In this document: piece by piece, positions 35,738-44,023 of the stretch | Numbering within the stretch: position 1 is the first letter of the stretch | Layout: every line of letters starts with the position of its first letter | Assembly: GCF_004360155.1 (NCBI RefSeq) | Contig: NZ_ML178721.1 | Coordinates: 1-64,000, forward strand | From: Paraglaciecola marina | GTDB lineage: Bacteria > Pseudomonadota > Gammaproteobacteria > Enterobacterales > Alteromonadaceae | DNA length: 64,000 nt | Direction of reading: 5' to 3' | The notes under the pieces: model-generated | What the model saw: the letters and a program-made list of their open reading frames with translations, nothing else | Told to the model about the DNA's origin: nothing | Databases searched by the model: none | Position numbers and translations under genes: made by a program

Positions 35738-36490
35738 TTATAAACCACCTGCTAAATCTAAAAAATTACCCGTTGCAAAAGAAGACTTGTCTGATGCTAG
35801 CCAATAAATTGCTTCGGCAACTTCATCGGGCTGGCCGCCCCGTTTCATGGGAATGGCATTTTTTAAACGTTCTATTCTTTTAGGCTCGCCACCATCACTA
35901 TGCATATCGGTGTAAATAAGGCCCGGTCGTACGCAGTTTACCCGAATTCCTTCTGCAGCCACTTCTAATGAAAGCCCTTTTGTTAACGTATCAATTGCTC
36001 CTTTAGATGCTGCGTAATCAATATATTCATTGGGAGAGCCAGTTCTGGCTGCTGCCGATGATACGTTCACAATAACCCCGCCATCGCCACTAAGAGCGGT
36101 AGACATTCTTTTTACTGCTTCGCGGCAGCATAAAAAATATCCTGTGATGTTGGTTGTCAGCACCTCATTGATACGGGCAGCTGTCATGTTTTCTAGGCGA
36201 GATTGTGTTTTTAACATTGCAGCATTATTGACTAAAACCGAAACCTTACCTAAAGCCTTATCTACTGATTCGAACATATTTACTACGTCTTTCTCACAAG
36301 AGACATCGGCCTGCACTATGATACATTTTCCGCCATCAGAGGTGATTGCCTGAGCTACGTCTTCAGCCGCGTTTTTGTTAGATTTATAGTTAATGCATAC
36401 AGCATAACCTTGCTTGGCAAATAACTTAGCCGTTGCTGCGCCTATTCCACGGCTAGCTCCAGTAATGACAGCTACTTTTTGTATTGTCAT
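35738..36490 (-). CDS. Short-chain dehydrogenase/reductase (SDR)
   Basis: Classical SDR of about 250 residues: TGASRGIGAATAKLF cofactor motif, NNAAML, and the catalytic VSSAAARTGSPNEYIDYAASKGAIDTL (Ser, Tyr, Lys). The CINYKSNKNAAEDV segment after strand beta2 suggests NADP preference. The frame opens at GTG 36505, but the ATG at 36490 directly follows the stop of the upstream nitrate-sensor gene (TAATATG), so that start with translational coupling is preferred. It is probably co-transcribed with the NIT/ANTAR gene. Substrate unknown. Confidence 0.85.
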   Translation of the reverse strand: MTIQKVAVITGASRGIGAATAKLFAKQGYAVCINYKSNKNAAEDVAQAITSDGGKCIIVQADVSCEKDVVNMFESVDKALGKVSVLVNNAAMLKTQSRLENMTAARINEVLTTNITGYFLCCREAVKRMSTALSGDGGVIVNVSSAAARTGSPNEYIDYAASKGAIDTLTKGLSLEVAAEGIRVNCVRPGLIYTDMHSDGGEPKRIERLKNAIPMKRGGQPDEVAEAIYWLASDKSSFATGNFLDLAGGL

Positions 36491-36491
36491 A

Positions 36492-37820
36492 TTATTTTGA
36501 ACCACTGGCTTTAATAACTAACCTTGCCATTTCAGCAAGGCTAACTTTTTGATCCATTGCCTGTTTTTGTAATGCTCTATGGGCTTGAGATTCGTTGTAT
36601 TTTAGTTGTTGCATAAGTAATAGCTTGGCTCGGTTAATGGTTTTTTGTTCTGCAATGGCTTGTTTGGCGAGCTCAAGTTCGCTTGTCATCTTTTTAATAT
36701 TTTCTGATTGCTCACGAAGTAAGTCGTACAAAGAATTATCTGCTAGATCATTTAACTGGGAGTTATAGGCCTTAGGGATATTCTCAGCAGATACATCGAG
36801 TACCATATCTAAGGTGAGCTCAGTAGAAAGGGGAGATGTGGCTGCTAATTTATTAACCCGTTTTTTATGCTCCGATAACTCTTTATCTGCTTGCTCAACG
36901 CGCTGTTGCGCCACTTCTAGTAGTCTAGAGGTAAGCTGCTCTTCAATGGCTCGCATGGCATCAATTCGATGGGTGGTGAGTTCGTACCATACTTCGCTAA
37001 TTTCTGAAGAAATGGCAGAGCCATCAGCAAGCTGCTGCATCATAGTACGCATTTGTTGCAACTGCTTGTTTGTGTCTTTGCCTTGTAATGAATGCCACAT
37101 GGTATTTTCTTGATTCGAAGCAAATTCTTCAAAGGTTGTAAAACTGTCGGTTTGCGCTTGTTGCAGTTGACTTAAACTCTCGCATAAAGACTGGTCAAAC
37201 ATGCTTTTTGAAAACCCTAAAGCGCCAGTAGCTCGCTCTTGTCCTGCGTATTCTTTACCTTGAATAAAGTTAAACAAGGCCACTAATATCTTGGCAATAC
37301 TTGGATCGCTGCCCACATCCGCCGCTTCAAATACGACCGACAACAAGCCTTTAATAAGTTGGTTATAAGCTTGCATTGACTGTAGCGCAGTCAGCTCTTG
37401 CTTTTGTACCTTGTACCTAAGGGTAGAAATATAATCTAATCCTTGTAGGGCTAAGGTAATAGTGTTCAACAAACGCATGTTGTTAGATATGTCATCGGAG
37501 TGCAAATACTTAGCTTTTAATTGGCTTCGCAATAGCTCTTCTGCTTGAATTCCCCTATCAATTTGATCTTTATGCTCTTGTTCAAACCTTCTATTTGCAC
37601 TGCTTAAAAAGATATTACTGATCCCTCTTTCTTTTTGCAGCTGATGGATGAGCTCAGAAACCGTTGTCACCACTTGGCAATTAGAGGCGACTAATTGCAG
37701 GGCATTAATTTCAGCTCGCTTGGTGGCTAATAAAAATCGTTTAGTGACGTCGCTATGGGCGCTCATTATCTGCTTCAAATAAATTAGAGTATGGGGAAAG
37801 CTTAAAGGATTATCATTCAT
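36492..37820 (-). CDS. Nitrate/nitrite-sensing (NIT) and ANTAR domain protein, NasR-like
   Basis: 442 residues. The N-terminal and central helical region (QLVASNCQVVTTVSELIHQLQKERGISNIFLSS, about 40-75, and onward) matches the NIT domain, which binds nitrate or nitrite in NasR. The last 60 residues (ELAKQAIAEQKTINRAKLLLMQQLKYNESQAHRALQKQAMD...LAEMARLVI) are an ANTAR RNA-binding domain. The combination is that of NasR, an antiterminator that acts on a leader RNA. No nitrate or nitrite reductase or transporter is in this window, so its target RNA is not local or is unusual. It overlaps or abuts the SDR gene. Confidence 0.82.
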   Translation of the reverse strand: MNDNPLSFPHTLIYLKQIMSAHSDVTKRFLLATKRAEINALQLVASNCQVVTTVSELIHQLQKERGISNIFLSSANRRFEQEHKDQIDRGIQAEELLRSQLKAKYLHSDDISNNMRLLNTITLALQGLDYISTLRYKVQKQELTALQSMQAYNQLIKGLLSVVFEAADVGSDPSIAKILVALFNFIQGKEYAGQERATGALGFSKSMFDQSLCESLSQLQQAQTDSFTTFEEFASNQENTMWHSLQGKDTNKQLQQMRTMMQQLADGSAISSEISEVWYELTTHRIDAMRAIEEQLTSRLLEVAQQRVEQADKELSEHKKRVNKLAATSPLSTELTLDMVLDVSAENIPKAYNSQLNDLADNSLYDLLREQSENIKKMTSELELAKQAIAEQKTINRAKLLLMQQLKYNESQAHRALQKQAMDQKVSLAEMARLVIKASGSK

Positions 37821-37849
37821 TAACCAATAAGCTTTATTGTCGATTTATG

Positions 37850-39706
37850 TTACTGCGGTTTTTCAGTTTTATTCGTTAGGGTATGGGTATTTAAGTCGAT
37901 AATAAAATTAGCACTGGGCTCGCTTTGTAACATTAGGGCGAGGGTAGATAGGAGTTTCTGAAGCTGTGTAAACAATTGGTTGTCTGCTACTTCGCAGTGT
38001 TCATAGGCTTGATTTAAATACAGGTAAAACCTCTTCTTGTTGGCGTTAATGGCTGCAATATGATCCGCATTTTTAATTCGGTAGAAATCATAAATTAAAG
38101 TTAAGGCATTGTTTGCTGCTATCGACTTGTAAGCCTGGTTTGCTAAGTTGTCCAAAGGGGCGCAGCTGTTAAGGGCTAAAAGAGTTGATAACGAATTGTT
38201 TTCTAAAAAAGATACTAAGTCTTGCGGCCACTCTTTGGGCAAATACCTATTAGTAATGACCCCTTGTAAATGTTTGTCTGTAAACTCTGCATATGAACTT
38301 ACAGCCAGTATGTCTTGATCCCAGTTGGGGAGTTTATGGCTGTGATTAAAGTGCCATTCGGTTTGGTAGTGAGTGAAAAGCGTATCAAATTCAGGCACTT
38401 TACTAACTGAAATAGTTTCTATTTCCGCAATGTTTGCTGCAGATAATGTGAGTAATTTATAAGCGGGTTGATATGCCGCTAAGCTAGGAACTTGAATATT
38501 ATATAAGGTGCTGCCAGAGTCTGATTTTGCCGAGCCTGTATCATTTATATGCATGTGCCCTGCAAAGTGTAATTGTAGTCCTGTGTTAGCTAACAGGTTT
38601 TCTGTTTGCCCAGTGGGTAACCTTTTCATTTGAAAGGTGTTTTTACCGAATAGAGCGCGCATTCTGTCAGATGCGCCATCATAGAAATCTGTCATTGGAA
38701 AATGACTAAAGGCCACTAACTGCTTGTTAGATTGTTTTGCGCGAGTAACCACAGACTCAATCCAATCTAATACCGGCTTTTTATATCTAAACATTGCATT
38801 GTAGCCAGCATTGCTTGAGCCTTGAAACTTGTGACTATCGTTATCATCAATGACATATACGTTTGCGTCTATGGCTAACACCCATAAGCCATCAATGGGC
38901 TCTACTAGGTAACTTGCATCTGGCATTTTGTAACATAGCTTGGGTTGGCCATCTGAGCACCAATCCAAATAACGCTTTTGCATAGAATGATCTACAGCTA
39001 GGTTGTCATTGGATTGGGTAAAAGGCGTTTCATAATACAGGTAGTCTGCTTTTGGCATAAAACCATGGTGGGCTAAAGACTCCATTATTTCCTGATAACC
39101 CCAGTGCTGAATGTCTTTTGAACAATAAACTTGCTTTTGATTATCAGACTGGGTTTTACACTTGCTATGATTGAGGCTGTAAATTCCAGCTTCTTCGCCG
39201 TTTTGCAGCAAAAAATCACTTTTTCCACCAGGCACACTAAATGGTCTAACTGGATCATGGTTACCTGTAATGACAAAAAACTGTATGTCATGGTCTCTGC
39301 TGTATCTATCTAAGATGGCTTTGACAGCCTGTACATTGATTGGTTGACCATCGTCTGTAAAGTCGCCAGGTAACGCCACTAATTTTATGTTTCTAGCGAC
39401 AATATCGTCTAGTGCTGCGGTTAGAACAAAATAGTTTTCATTAAAAAGGCGAGTTGATTTTAACTGGGAAGACATACTCCGCATTATCAGTGTCTTTTTG
39501 TCTTTGTCTTTAGGAAATAAGTCGTGGTCTTGATCAGAGGAGAGTTCTATATCTGCATAAATATCATGGAGGTGAATATCTGCCAAAAATGCAATCTTGA
39601 TACTTTGTTTTGGGGGCGTAGCCCCGTATGTCGTTATTGATATCACAAAGCAAAACTGAATCACTAATAGGTTTATGACTTTTTTTAGCATTCTCATATT
39701 TATCAT
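37850..39706 (-). CDS. Secreted calcineurin-like metallophosphoesterase
   Basis: About 618 residues, signal peptide (LLVIQFCFVISITTYGA). The binuclear-metal motifs of the calcineurin-like family appear in order: FLADIHLHD, LPGDFTDDG, ITGNHDP, FSHFPMTDF and FAGHMHIND. The C-terminal 200 residues are helical and unassigned. It is probably periplasmic or surface-exposed and hydrolyses phosphoesters. It is divergent from a PI-PLC-like secreted enzyme across a 99-bp repeat element. Several in-frame ATGs are possible (39706, 39697, 39691); 39706 is chosen with low certainty. Confidence 0.8.
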   Translation of the reverse strand: MINMRMLKKVINLLVIQFCFVISITTYGATPPKQSIKIAFLADIHLHDIYADIELSSDQDHDLFPKDKDKKTLIMRSMSSQLKSTRLFNENYFVLTAALDDIVARNIKLVALPGDFTDDGQPINVQAVKAILDRYSRDHDIQFFVITGNHDPVRPFSVPGGKSDFLLQNGEEAGIYSLNHSKCKTQSDNQKQVYCSKDIQHWGYQEIMESLAHHGFMPKADYLYYETPFTQSNDNLAVDHSMQKRYLDWCSDGQPKLCYKMPDASYLVEPIDGLWVLAIDANVYVIDDNDSHKFQGSSNAGYNAMFRYKKPVLDWIESVVTRAKQSNKQLVAFSHFPMTDFYDGASDRMRALFGKNTFQMKRLPTGQTENLLANTGLQLHFAGHMHINDTGSAKSDSGSTLYNIQVPSLAAYQPAYKLLTLSAANIAEIETISVSKVPEFDTLFTHYQTEWHFNHSHKLPNWDQDILAVSSYAEFTDKHLQGVITNRYLPKEWPQDLVSFLENNSLSTLLALNSCAPLDNLANQAYKSIAANNALTLIYDFYRIKNADHIAAINANKKRFYLYLNQAYEHCEVADNQLFTQLQKLLSTLALMLQSEPSANFIIDLNTHTLTNKTEKPQ

Positions 39707-39757
39707 AGGGTTTTTAAGGCAGCATTTTTGACTGATCATAGTAAGACTGAGTCACAA

Positions 39758-39862
39758 CCTAAAAGGGGACAAATTATTGTAAAATAGTTTTAAAAACAGT
39801 GTTTTATGTGACACTTTTATGAAGATTGCTAGCTAGCAGAAAATGCTCTGTCCCCTTTTTAG
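39758..39862. repeat. Small inverted-repeat element (REP/MITE-like)
   Basis: Terminal inverted repeats AAAAGGGGACA (39761-39771) and TGTCCCCTTTT (39849-39859) bound about 99 bp; the match extends to CCT...AGG with one extra T. An internal GCTAGCTAGC palindrome is present. A second copy of the left end is at 48091-48104. No coding capacity. Confidence 0.55.
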
Positions 39863-39886
39863 GGGATTACTACTCAATAGGGTCAG

Positions 39887-41008
39887 TTGATACAGACAGA
39901 GCAATTTACTGTGAGTAATTTAAGTAAAATAACTAAGGTATTGAGTTTTTTGGGGTTGCTTGGAAGCTTGCCGCTTTTGGCAGAACCCTTCAATCAGTTC
40001 CAAGTAATTGGATCACATAATAGCTACAAACAAGTGATGCCAATTTCCGCCTTAACTTATGTCATGTCTCATGATCCAAAGTTAGCTAAGGCGATTGATT
40101 ATTCTCATCCTCCGTTAAATGAGCAATTAAAATTAGGCATTCGACACTTTGAAATTGACCTGCTACTTGACCCTACCAGTGGCATGTATGCTCATCCTAA
40201 ACTGGAAGAAATCCTTGAGCAGACTGTATTAAATACATCAGAGCGAGAGTTACTCAAGCAATCAGGTTTGAAGGTTTTACATATTCCTGATGTTGATGTT
40301 AAGTCTCATTGTAACTTGTTTAAACAGTGCCTAACTCAACTTTTAAGTTGGTCTGAGGCCCACCCCAATCATTTTCCATTCATCATTTTAATTAATGTTA
40401 AAGAAAGTTCTGTTGGTTTTATCAAAGGACAGCAGCCTTTCACGTTTCACTCCAAAGACTATGCCCAGATAGACAATGAAATTAGGCAAGTTGTGCCAAA
40501 AGAAAAACTGTTTACCCCAGACAAGCTGCGGGGCAATTATTCCACCTTAGAAAAAGCAGTGCTGACGCAAGGATGGCCAGAGCTAGCAGAGCTAAGAGGT
40601 AAGTTCTTATTCTTATTTGATGGTAACCCTAGACAAAACAGTTTGTATGCAGCTGAGCATGCTTCTTTAAGGGGCCGAGCCATGTTTGCATCTTTTGCCC
40701 CAGGCCAAGCAGAGTCAGCCTTTTTAATCATAAATGATCCTATTAAAAAATTTGCAGAAATCCACTCGGCTGTGAAGCAGGGCTACATGGTCAGAACCCG
40801 CTCAGACGCTAATTTGAGTGCGACTAATCTTCAGCGTGCTAGCCGCAAAGAAGCTGCATTTAATAGTGGCGCGCAGGTAATTTCTAGTGATTTTTATCAA
40901 GGTTCAACTCAGGCCCAAGAGGCGGGTTATTCCGTTGTTTTTAACACTAACCATTTCATTCGTCCTAACCCTATTTTTCATGTCTTTTCATCAAGGCTTA
41001 ACAATTAA
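39887..41008 (+). CDS. Secreted phosphatidylinositol-specific phospholipase C-like protein (PI-PLC-C1 type)
   Basis: About 373 residues with a signal peptide (KVLSFLGLLGSLPLLAEP). The catalytic half matches the Ca2+-dependent PI-PLC-C1-type family: GSHNSYKQVMP (first catalytic His), LGIRHFEIDLLLDP (second His and metal-binding Glu/Asp), HPNHFPFIILINVKE and GKFLFLFDGNPR. It would cleave a phosphodiester in a phospholipid or inositol phosphodiester. It lies just upstream of a TonB-receptor gene with a 15-nt gap (possible co-transcription) and divergent from a metallophosphoesterase. The start is uncertain: TTG at 39887, or GTG at 39911 beginning MSNLSKITK. Confidence 0.78.
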   Translation: MIQTEQFTVSNLSKITKVLSFLGLLGSLPLLAEPFNQFQVIGSHNSYKQVMPISALTYVMSHDPKLAKAIDYSHPPLNEQLKLGIRHFEIDLLLDPTSGMYAHPKLEEILEQTVLNTSERELLKQSGLKVLHIPDVDVKSHCNLFKQCLTQLLSWSEAHPNHFPFIILINVKESSVGFIKGQQPFTFHSKDYAQIDNEIRQVVPKEKLFTPDKLRGNYSTLEKAVLTQGWPELAELRGKFLFLFDGNPRQNSLYAAEHASLRGRAMFASFAPGQAESAFLIINDPIKKFAEIHSAVKQGYMVRTRSDANLSATNLQRASRKEAAFNSGAQVISSDFYQGSTQAQEAGYSVVFNTNHFIRPNPIFHVFSSRLNN

Positions 41009-41035
41009 AATTTAAATACACTTTTGGAGTTTCAC

Positions 41036-43783
41036 ATGCAAAAACGTTTTATTAAACAACCTCTAGTATTAGCGGTAATAGCCGGACTAAGTTCAGTGTC
41101 TGCTGCATCATTGGCGCAAAGTAATCAAGACGCTGGCAATCAAGATATTGAAAAAATTGAAGTAAATGGCTTTCGAGGAAGCTTACTTAAAGCGCGAGAT
41201 TTAAAGCGTGAAGCCCTAGGCTCTCAAGATTCTATCGTGGCTGAAGATATAGCTGACTTCCCGGATCTTAACCTTGCTGATGCGCTACAGCGTATTCCTG
41301 GTATTGCTATTACTAGAGAAGGGGGCGAAGGTCGCCAAATATCTCTACGTGGTTTAGGGCCAGACTTTACCCAAGTGCAACTTAACGGCATGGAAGCATT
41401 AGGTACCTCGTCTTCTGCTATGGATAGCCGAGGCTCTATTAGCCGCTCTCGTGCGTTTGATTTTAATATTTTTGCTTCAGAGTTATTCAATCGAGTAGAC
41501 GTGAGTAAGTCCTTTTCTGCCAATATGGATGAAGGTGGCATAGGCGGTACGGTTAACTTAGTAACAGCTAAACCTTTTGACTACGATGGCTTTAAAGGTG
41601 CAGTGAGTGGGCAAATAGGAAAAAACACTTTGGCTGATGGAACTAGTCCTCGTATTGCCGGATTAATTTCGAATACCTGGGGAGACTTTGGCGCTTTGGC
41701 TTCAGTAGCTTATAGTAAACGTAATACTAGTGAACAGGGCTTTGATACCTATCGCTGGCGTTTGAGAAACTCACAAGGCTCAGACATTTCTGCATTATCA
41801 GAAGCAGACCAAGCAGCGGTTAATTCTGGCGAGCTACGTTTTTCTCGTGGTAGCCGTTATTCAACCTTTGAGAATGAGCAAACCCGAGTCGGGGCGACAG
41901 TGGCATTACAATACCGCCCAAGTGATAGCTTTAAACTAGGCTTTGATGGCCTGTATGGTGTTTTAGATAATGCTCGGGATGAGTTTCACTTGCAAAGCCG
42001 AGGCTCAAGTTCTACTGCTTTAGGTTGTACTGGCCCAACCTACGTTAATATTCAAGACGTCGCTAATGAGGCAATCTGTTCAAGTCTATTAGACATTGAA
42101 TACAATGGGGGTAACGAAGTGATTTATTCTCATTTCGATAATGCCGCTCTTCACTCAGAAAGCCGTCAGCAATACGCCGATACTACATTTACACAAATGG
42201 TTTTAAACAGTGAGTGGAATGTTAACCAAGACTTTACCCTTACCGCTTTATTAGGCACTTCAAGCAGCGAATTTGAAACCGGTAGCACTAAGGTTTATTT
42301 AGAGTCTTTTGGTGAGCAAACCATTGATTACAGACAAGACCGTTTTTATGGTGTGAACACTTATGGTTATGATGTGACAGATGTAAACGAATACCGCTAC
42401 CATGAAGTCGACTTAGAAGAAGACCAAATCGAGAACTCCTTTGATATCGCTAAAATAGATGGTGTTTATGTATTTGACAATGCAGGGGCTATTTCGGCGG
42501 GCTTATCATTAAAAACCTTTGAAAATGAAGCATGGGAAAACAGCCAAGGTAATCTATTGCGCACCGAATGGGAACAAGGTGACGTTAGCGATATTGTTGA
42601 CCCTAGCCTTACTTACACTTATACCGGTCATAAAGAGCAAGAGTGGCTAGCGGTTGATGTAAATGGTGTGCTAAACGCGTTTGGTATTGATAATAACCTA
42701 GCCAAGGCTGAGTATTCAGATAAAGTCACTGAAGATACCCTAGGTGCGTATCTACAATATGAGTTTGAAGCTGACTTTGCTGGTGGCTTTTTACGAGGCA
42801 ACCTTGGCGCTCGCTATTATGATACACAGATTAGTTCTTTTGGTGTGGTAAATGGAGAGTTAGCTGAGGTGACTCAAGATTATTCAGGTGTATTGCCTAC
42901 AGTTAATTTGGCGTGGGACGCAACGGATAACTTAGTGGTAAGAGCAAGCCTGGGTAAGAACATTACACGTCCTTCTTTAAGTGCTTTGAACGCTGCTGGA
43001 ACTGTAGAGAATGATCCAAACTCTACCAATGGATTAAGTATTTCTGCTGGTAATCCTAATTTAGAGCCGTTTGAGTCAAACAATTTTGAGATGGCTCTCG
43101 AATATTATTTTGATGAAGTAGGTTATGTTTCTTTTGCTTATTTTAATAAGTCTATCGATAACTTTATTGTCACTGACACCACAGAGGTGGCCTATGGCGA
43201 TACCGGTTATGCATTGTCGTTTTTAGGAGAGGTAGATGAGCTTGGTAACCCTCAGTCAGCCGACACTATCTTTACTGTTATTCAACCTATCAATACCGAT
43301 AAAAGTGACATAGTGGGATACGAATTAGCGTTTCAGCGTGATTTTGACTTTTTACCTGCTCCTTTTAATCATCTAGGGATGATTGCCAATTACACCTATG
43401 CAGATGGTGAAGCATTATACCGAAACGTAGGCAACACGGGCGTTGATGAATACAAGTCTTTCCCTGGTTTGTCTGAGCATTCTGGTAATTTCACCATTTA
43501 TTACGAGCAAGATACTTGGGGCGCACGTGTTTCTGCAGCACATCGTAGTGACTATATCTCGAATGTATCTTCAAACAGTGATGAAGATGAAAGAGGGTTC
43601 CATGCTACCACTTATGTAGACTTCTCTGCTTTTTACAATGTATCTGAGCAGGTTAAAGTGACCATAGAAGGAACCAACTTAACGGATGTACGTGAAGAGC
43701 AATACAGTGATAGTGCAGATAGACTCTATAACACCACTAAAAATGGTCGTACGTTTTATGTGGGGGCTACTTACAGCTTTTAA
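41036..43783 (+). CDS. TonB-dependent outer-membrane receptor without STN domain
   Basis: About 915 residues. A signal peptide (MQKRFIKQPLVLAVIAGLSSVSAASLAQ) precedes a plug domain with NLADALQRIPGIAITREGGEGRQISLRGLGPDFTQVQLNG and a 22-strand-type barrel ending TFYVGATYSF. The ATG at 41036 has GGAG upstream (frame opens at TTG 41024). It is a clear paralogue of the receptor at 44-47 kb: the plug, the SFDFN/AFDFN-E-LFN segment and the C-terminal EEQYSDSADR-YN stretch match. Unlike it, this protein lacks the N-terminal signalling domain. It is downstream of the PI-PLC-like gene and likely imports a product of that pathway. Confidence 0.9.
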   Translation: MQKRFIKQPLVLAVIAGLSSVSAASLAQSNQDAGNQDIEKIEVNGFRGSLLKARDLKREALGSQDSIVAEDIADFPDLNLADALQRIPGIAITREGGEGRQISLRGLGPDFTQVQLNGMEALGTSSSAMDSRGSISRSRAFDFNIFASELFNRVDVSKSFSANMDEGGIGGTVNLVTAKPFDYDGFKGAVSGQIGKNTLADGTSPRIAGLISNTWGDFGALASVAYSKRNTSEQGFDTYRWRLRNSQGSDISALSEADQAAVNSGELRFSRGSRYSTFENEQTRVGATVALQYRPSDSFKLGFDGLYGVLDNARDEFHLQSRGSSSTALGCTGPTYVNIQDVANEAICSSLLDIEYNGGNEVIYSHFDNAALHSESRQQYADTTFTQMVLNSEWNVNQDFTLTALLGTSSSEFETGSTKVYLESFGEQTIDYRQDRFYGVNTYGYDVTDVNEYRYHEVDLEEDQIENSFDIAKIDGVYVFDNAGAISAGLSLKTFENEAWENSQGNLLRTEWEQGDVSDIVDPSLTYTYTGHKEQEWLAVDVNGVLNAFGIDNNLAKAEYSDKVTEDTLGAYLQYEFEADFAGGFLRGNLGARYYDTQISSFGVVNGELAEVTQDYSGVLPTVNLAWDATDNLVVRASLGKNITRPSLSALNAAGTVENDPNSTNGLSISAGNPNLEPFESNNFEMALEYYFDEVGYVSFAYFNKSIDNFIVTDTTEVAYGDTGYALSFLGEVDELGNPQSADTIFTVIQPINTDKSDIVGYELAFQRDFDFLPAPFNHLGMIANYTYADGEALYRNVGNTGVDEYKSFPGLSEHSGNFTIYYEQDTWGARVSAAHRSDYISNVSSNSDEDERGFHATTYVDFSAFYNVSEQVKVTIEGTNLTDVREEQYSDSADRLYNTTKNGRTFYVGATYSF

Positions 43784-43831
43784 TGTATTAATAGTACAAG
43801 CACCCGTCTAAATATTTACTGACGGTTTAGA

Positions 43832-43856
43832 AGCCAGCATTTATGCTGGCTTTTTT
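43832..43856. terminator. Rho-independent terminator
   Basis: Stem AGCCAGCAT / ATGCTGGCT with a short loop followed by a T-run, 48 bp after the receptor stop codon. It faces a convergent receptor gene. Confidence 0.9.
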
Positions 43857-44023
43857 ATGTCTCACCACAAAAACAATCAGTATTTTCAAAGGTAGATGGC
43901 CTAAGTAAGGGCTAACTATCACATATTCTTATGGTAGAAAAAAACACATAAAATTAACCTCTAGGAATGTTACGAATGTGTGTTGTTGTTTTAAAGAGTT
44001 AAGGGCTAACCAATGAGAGGGGG

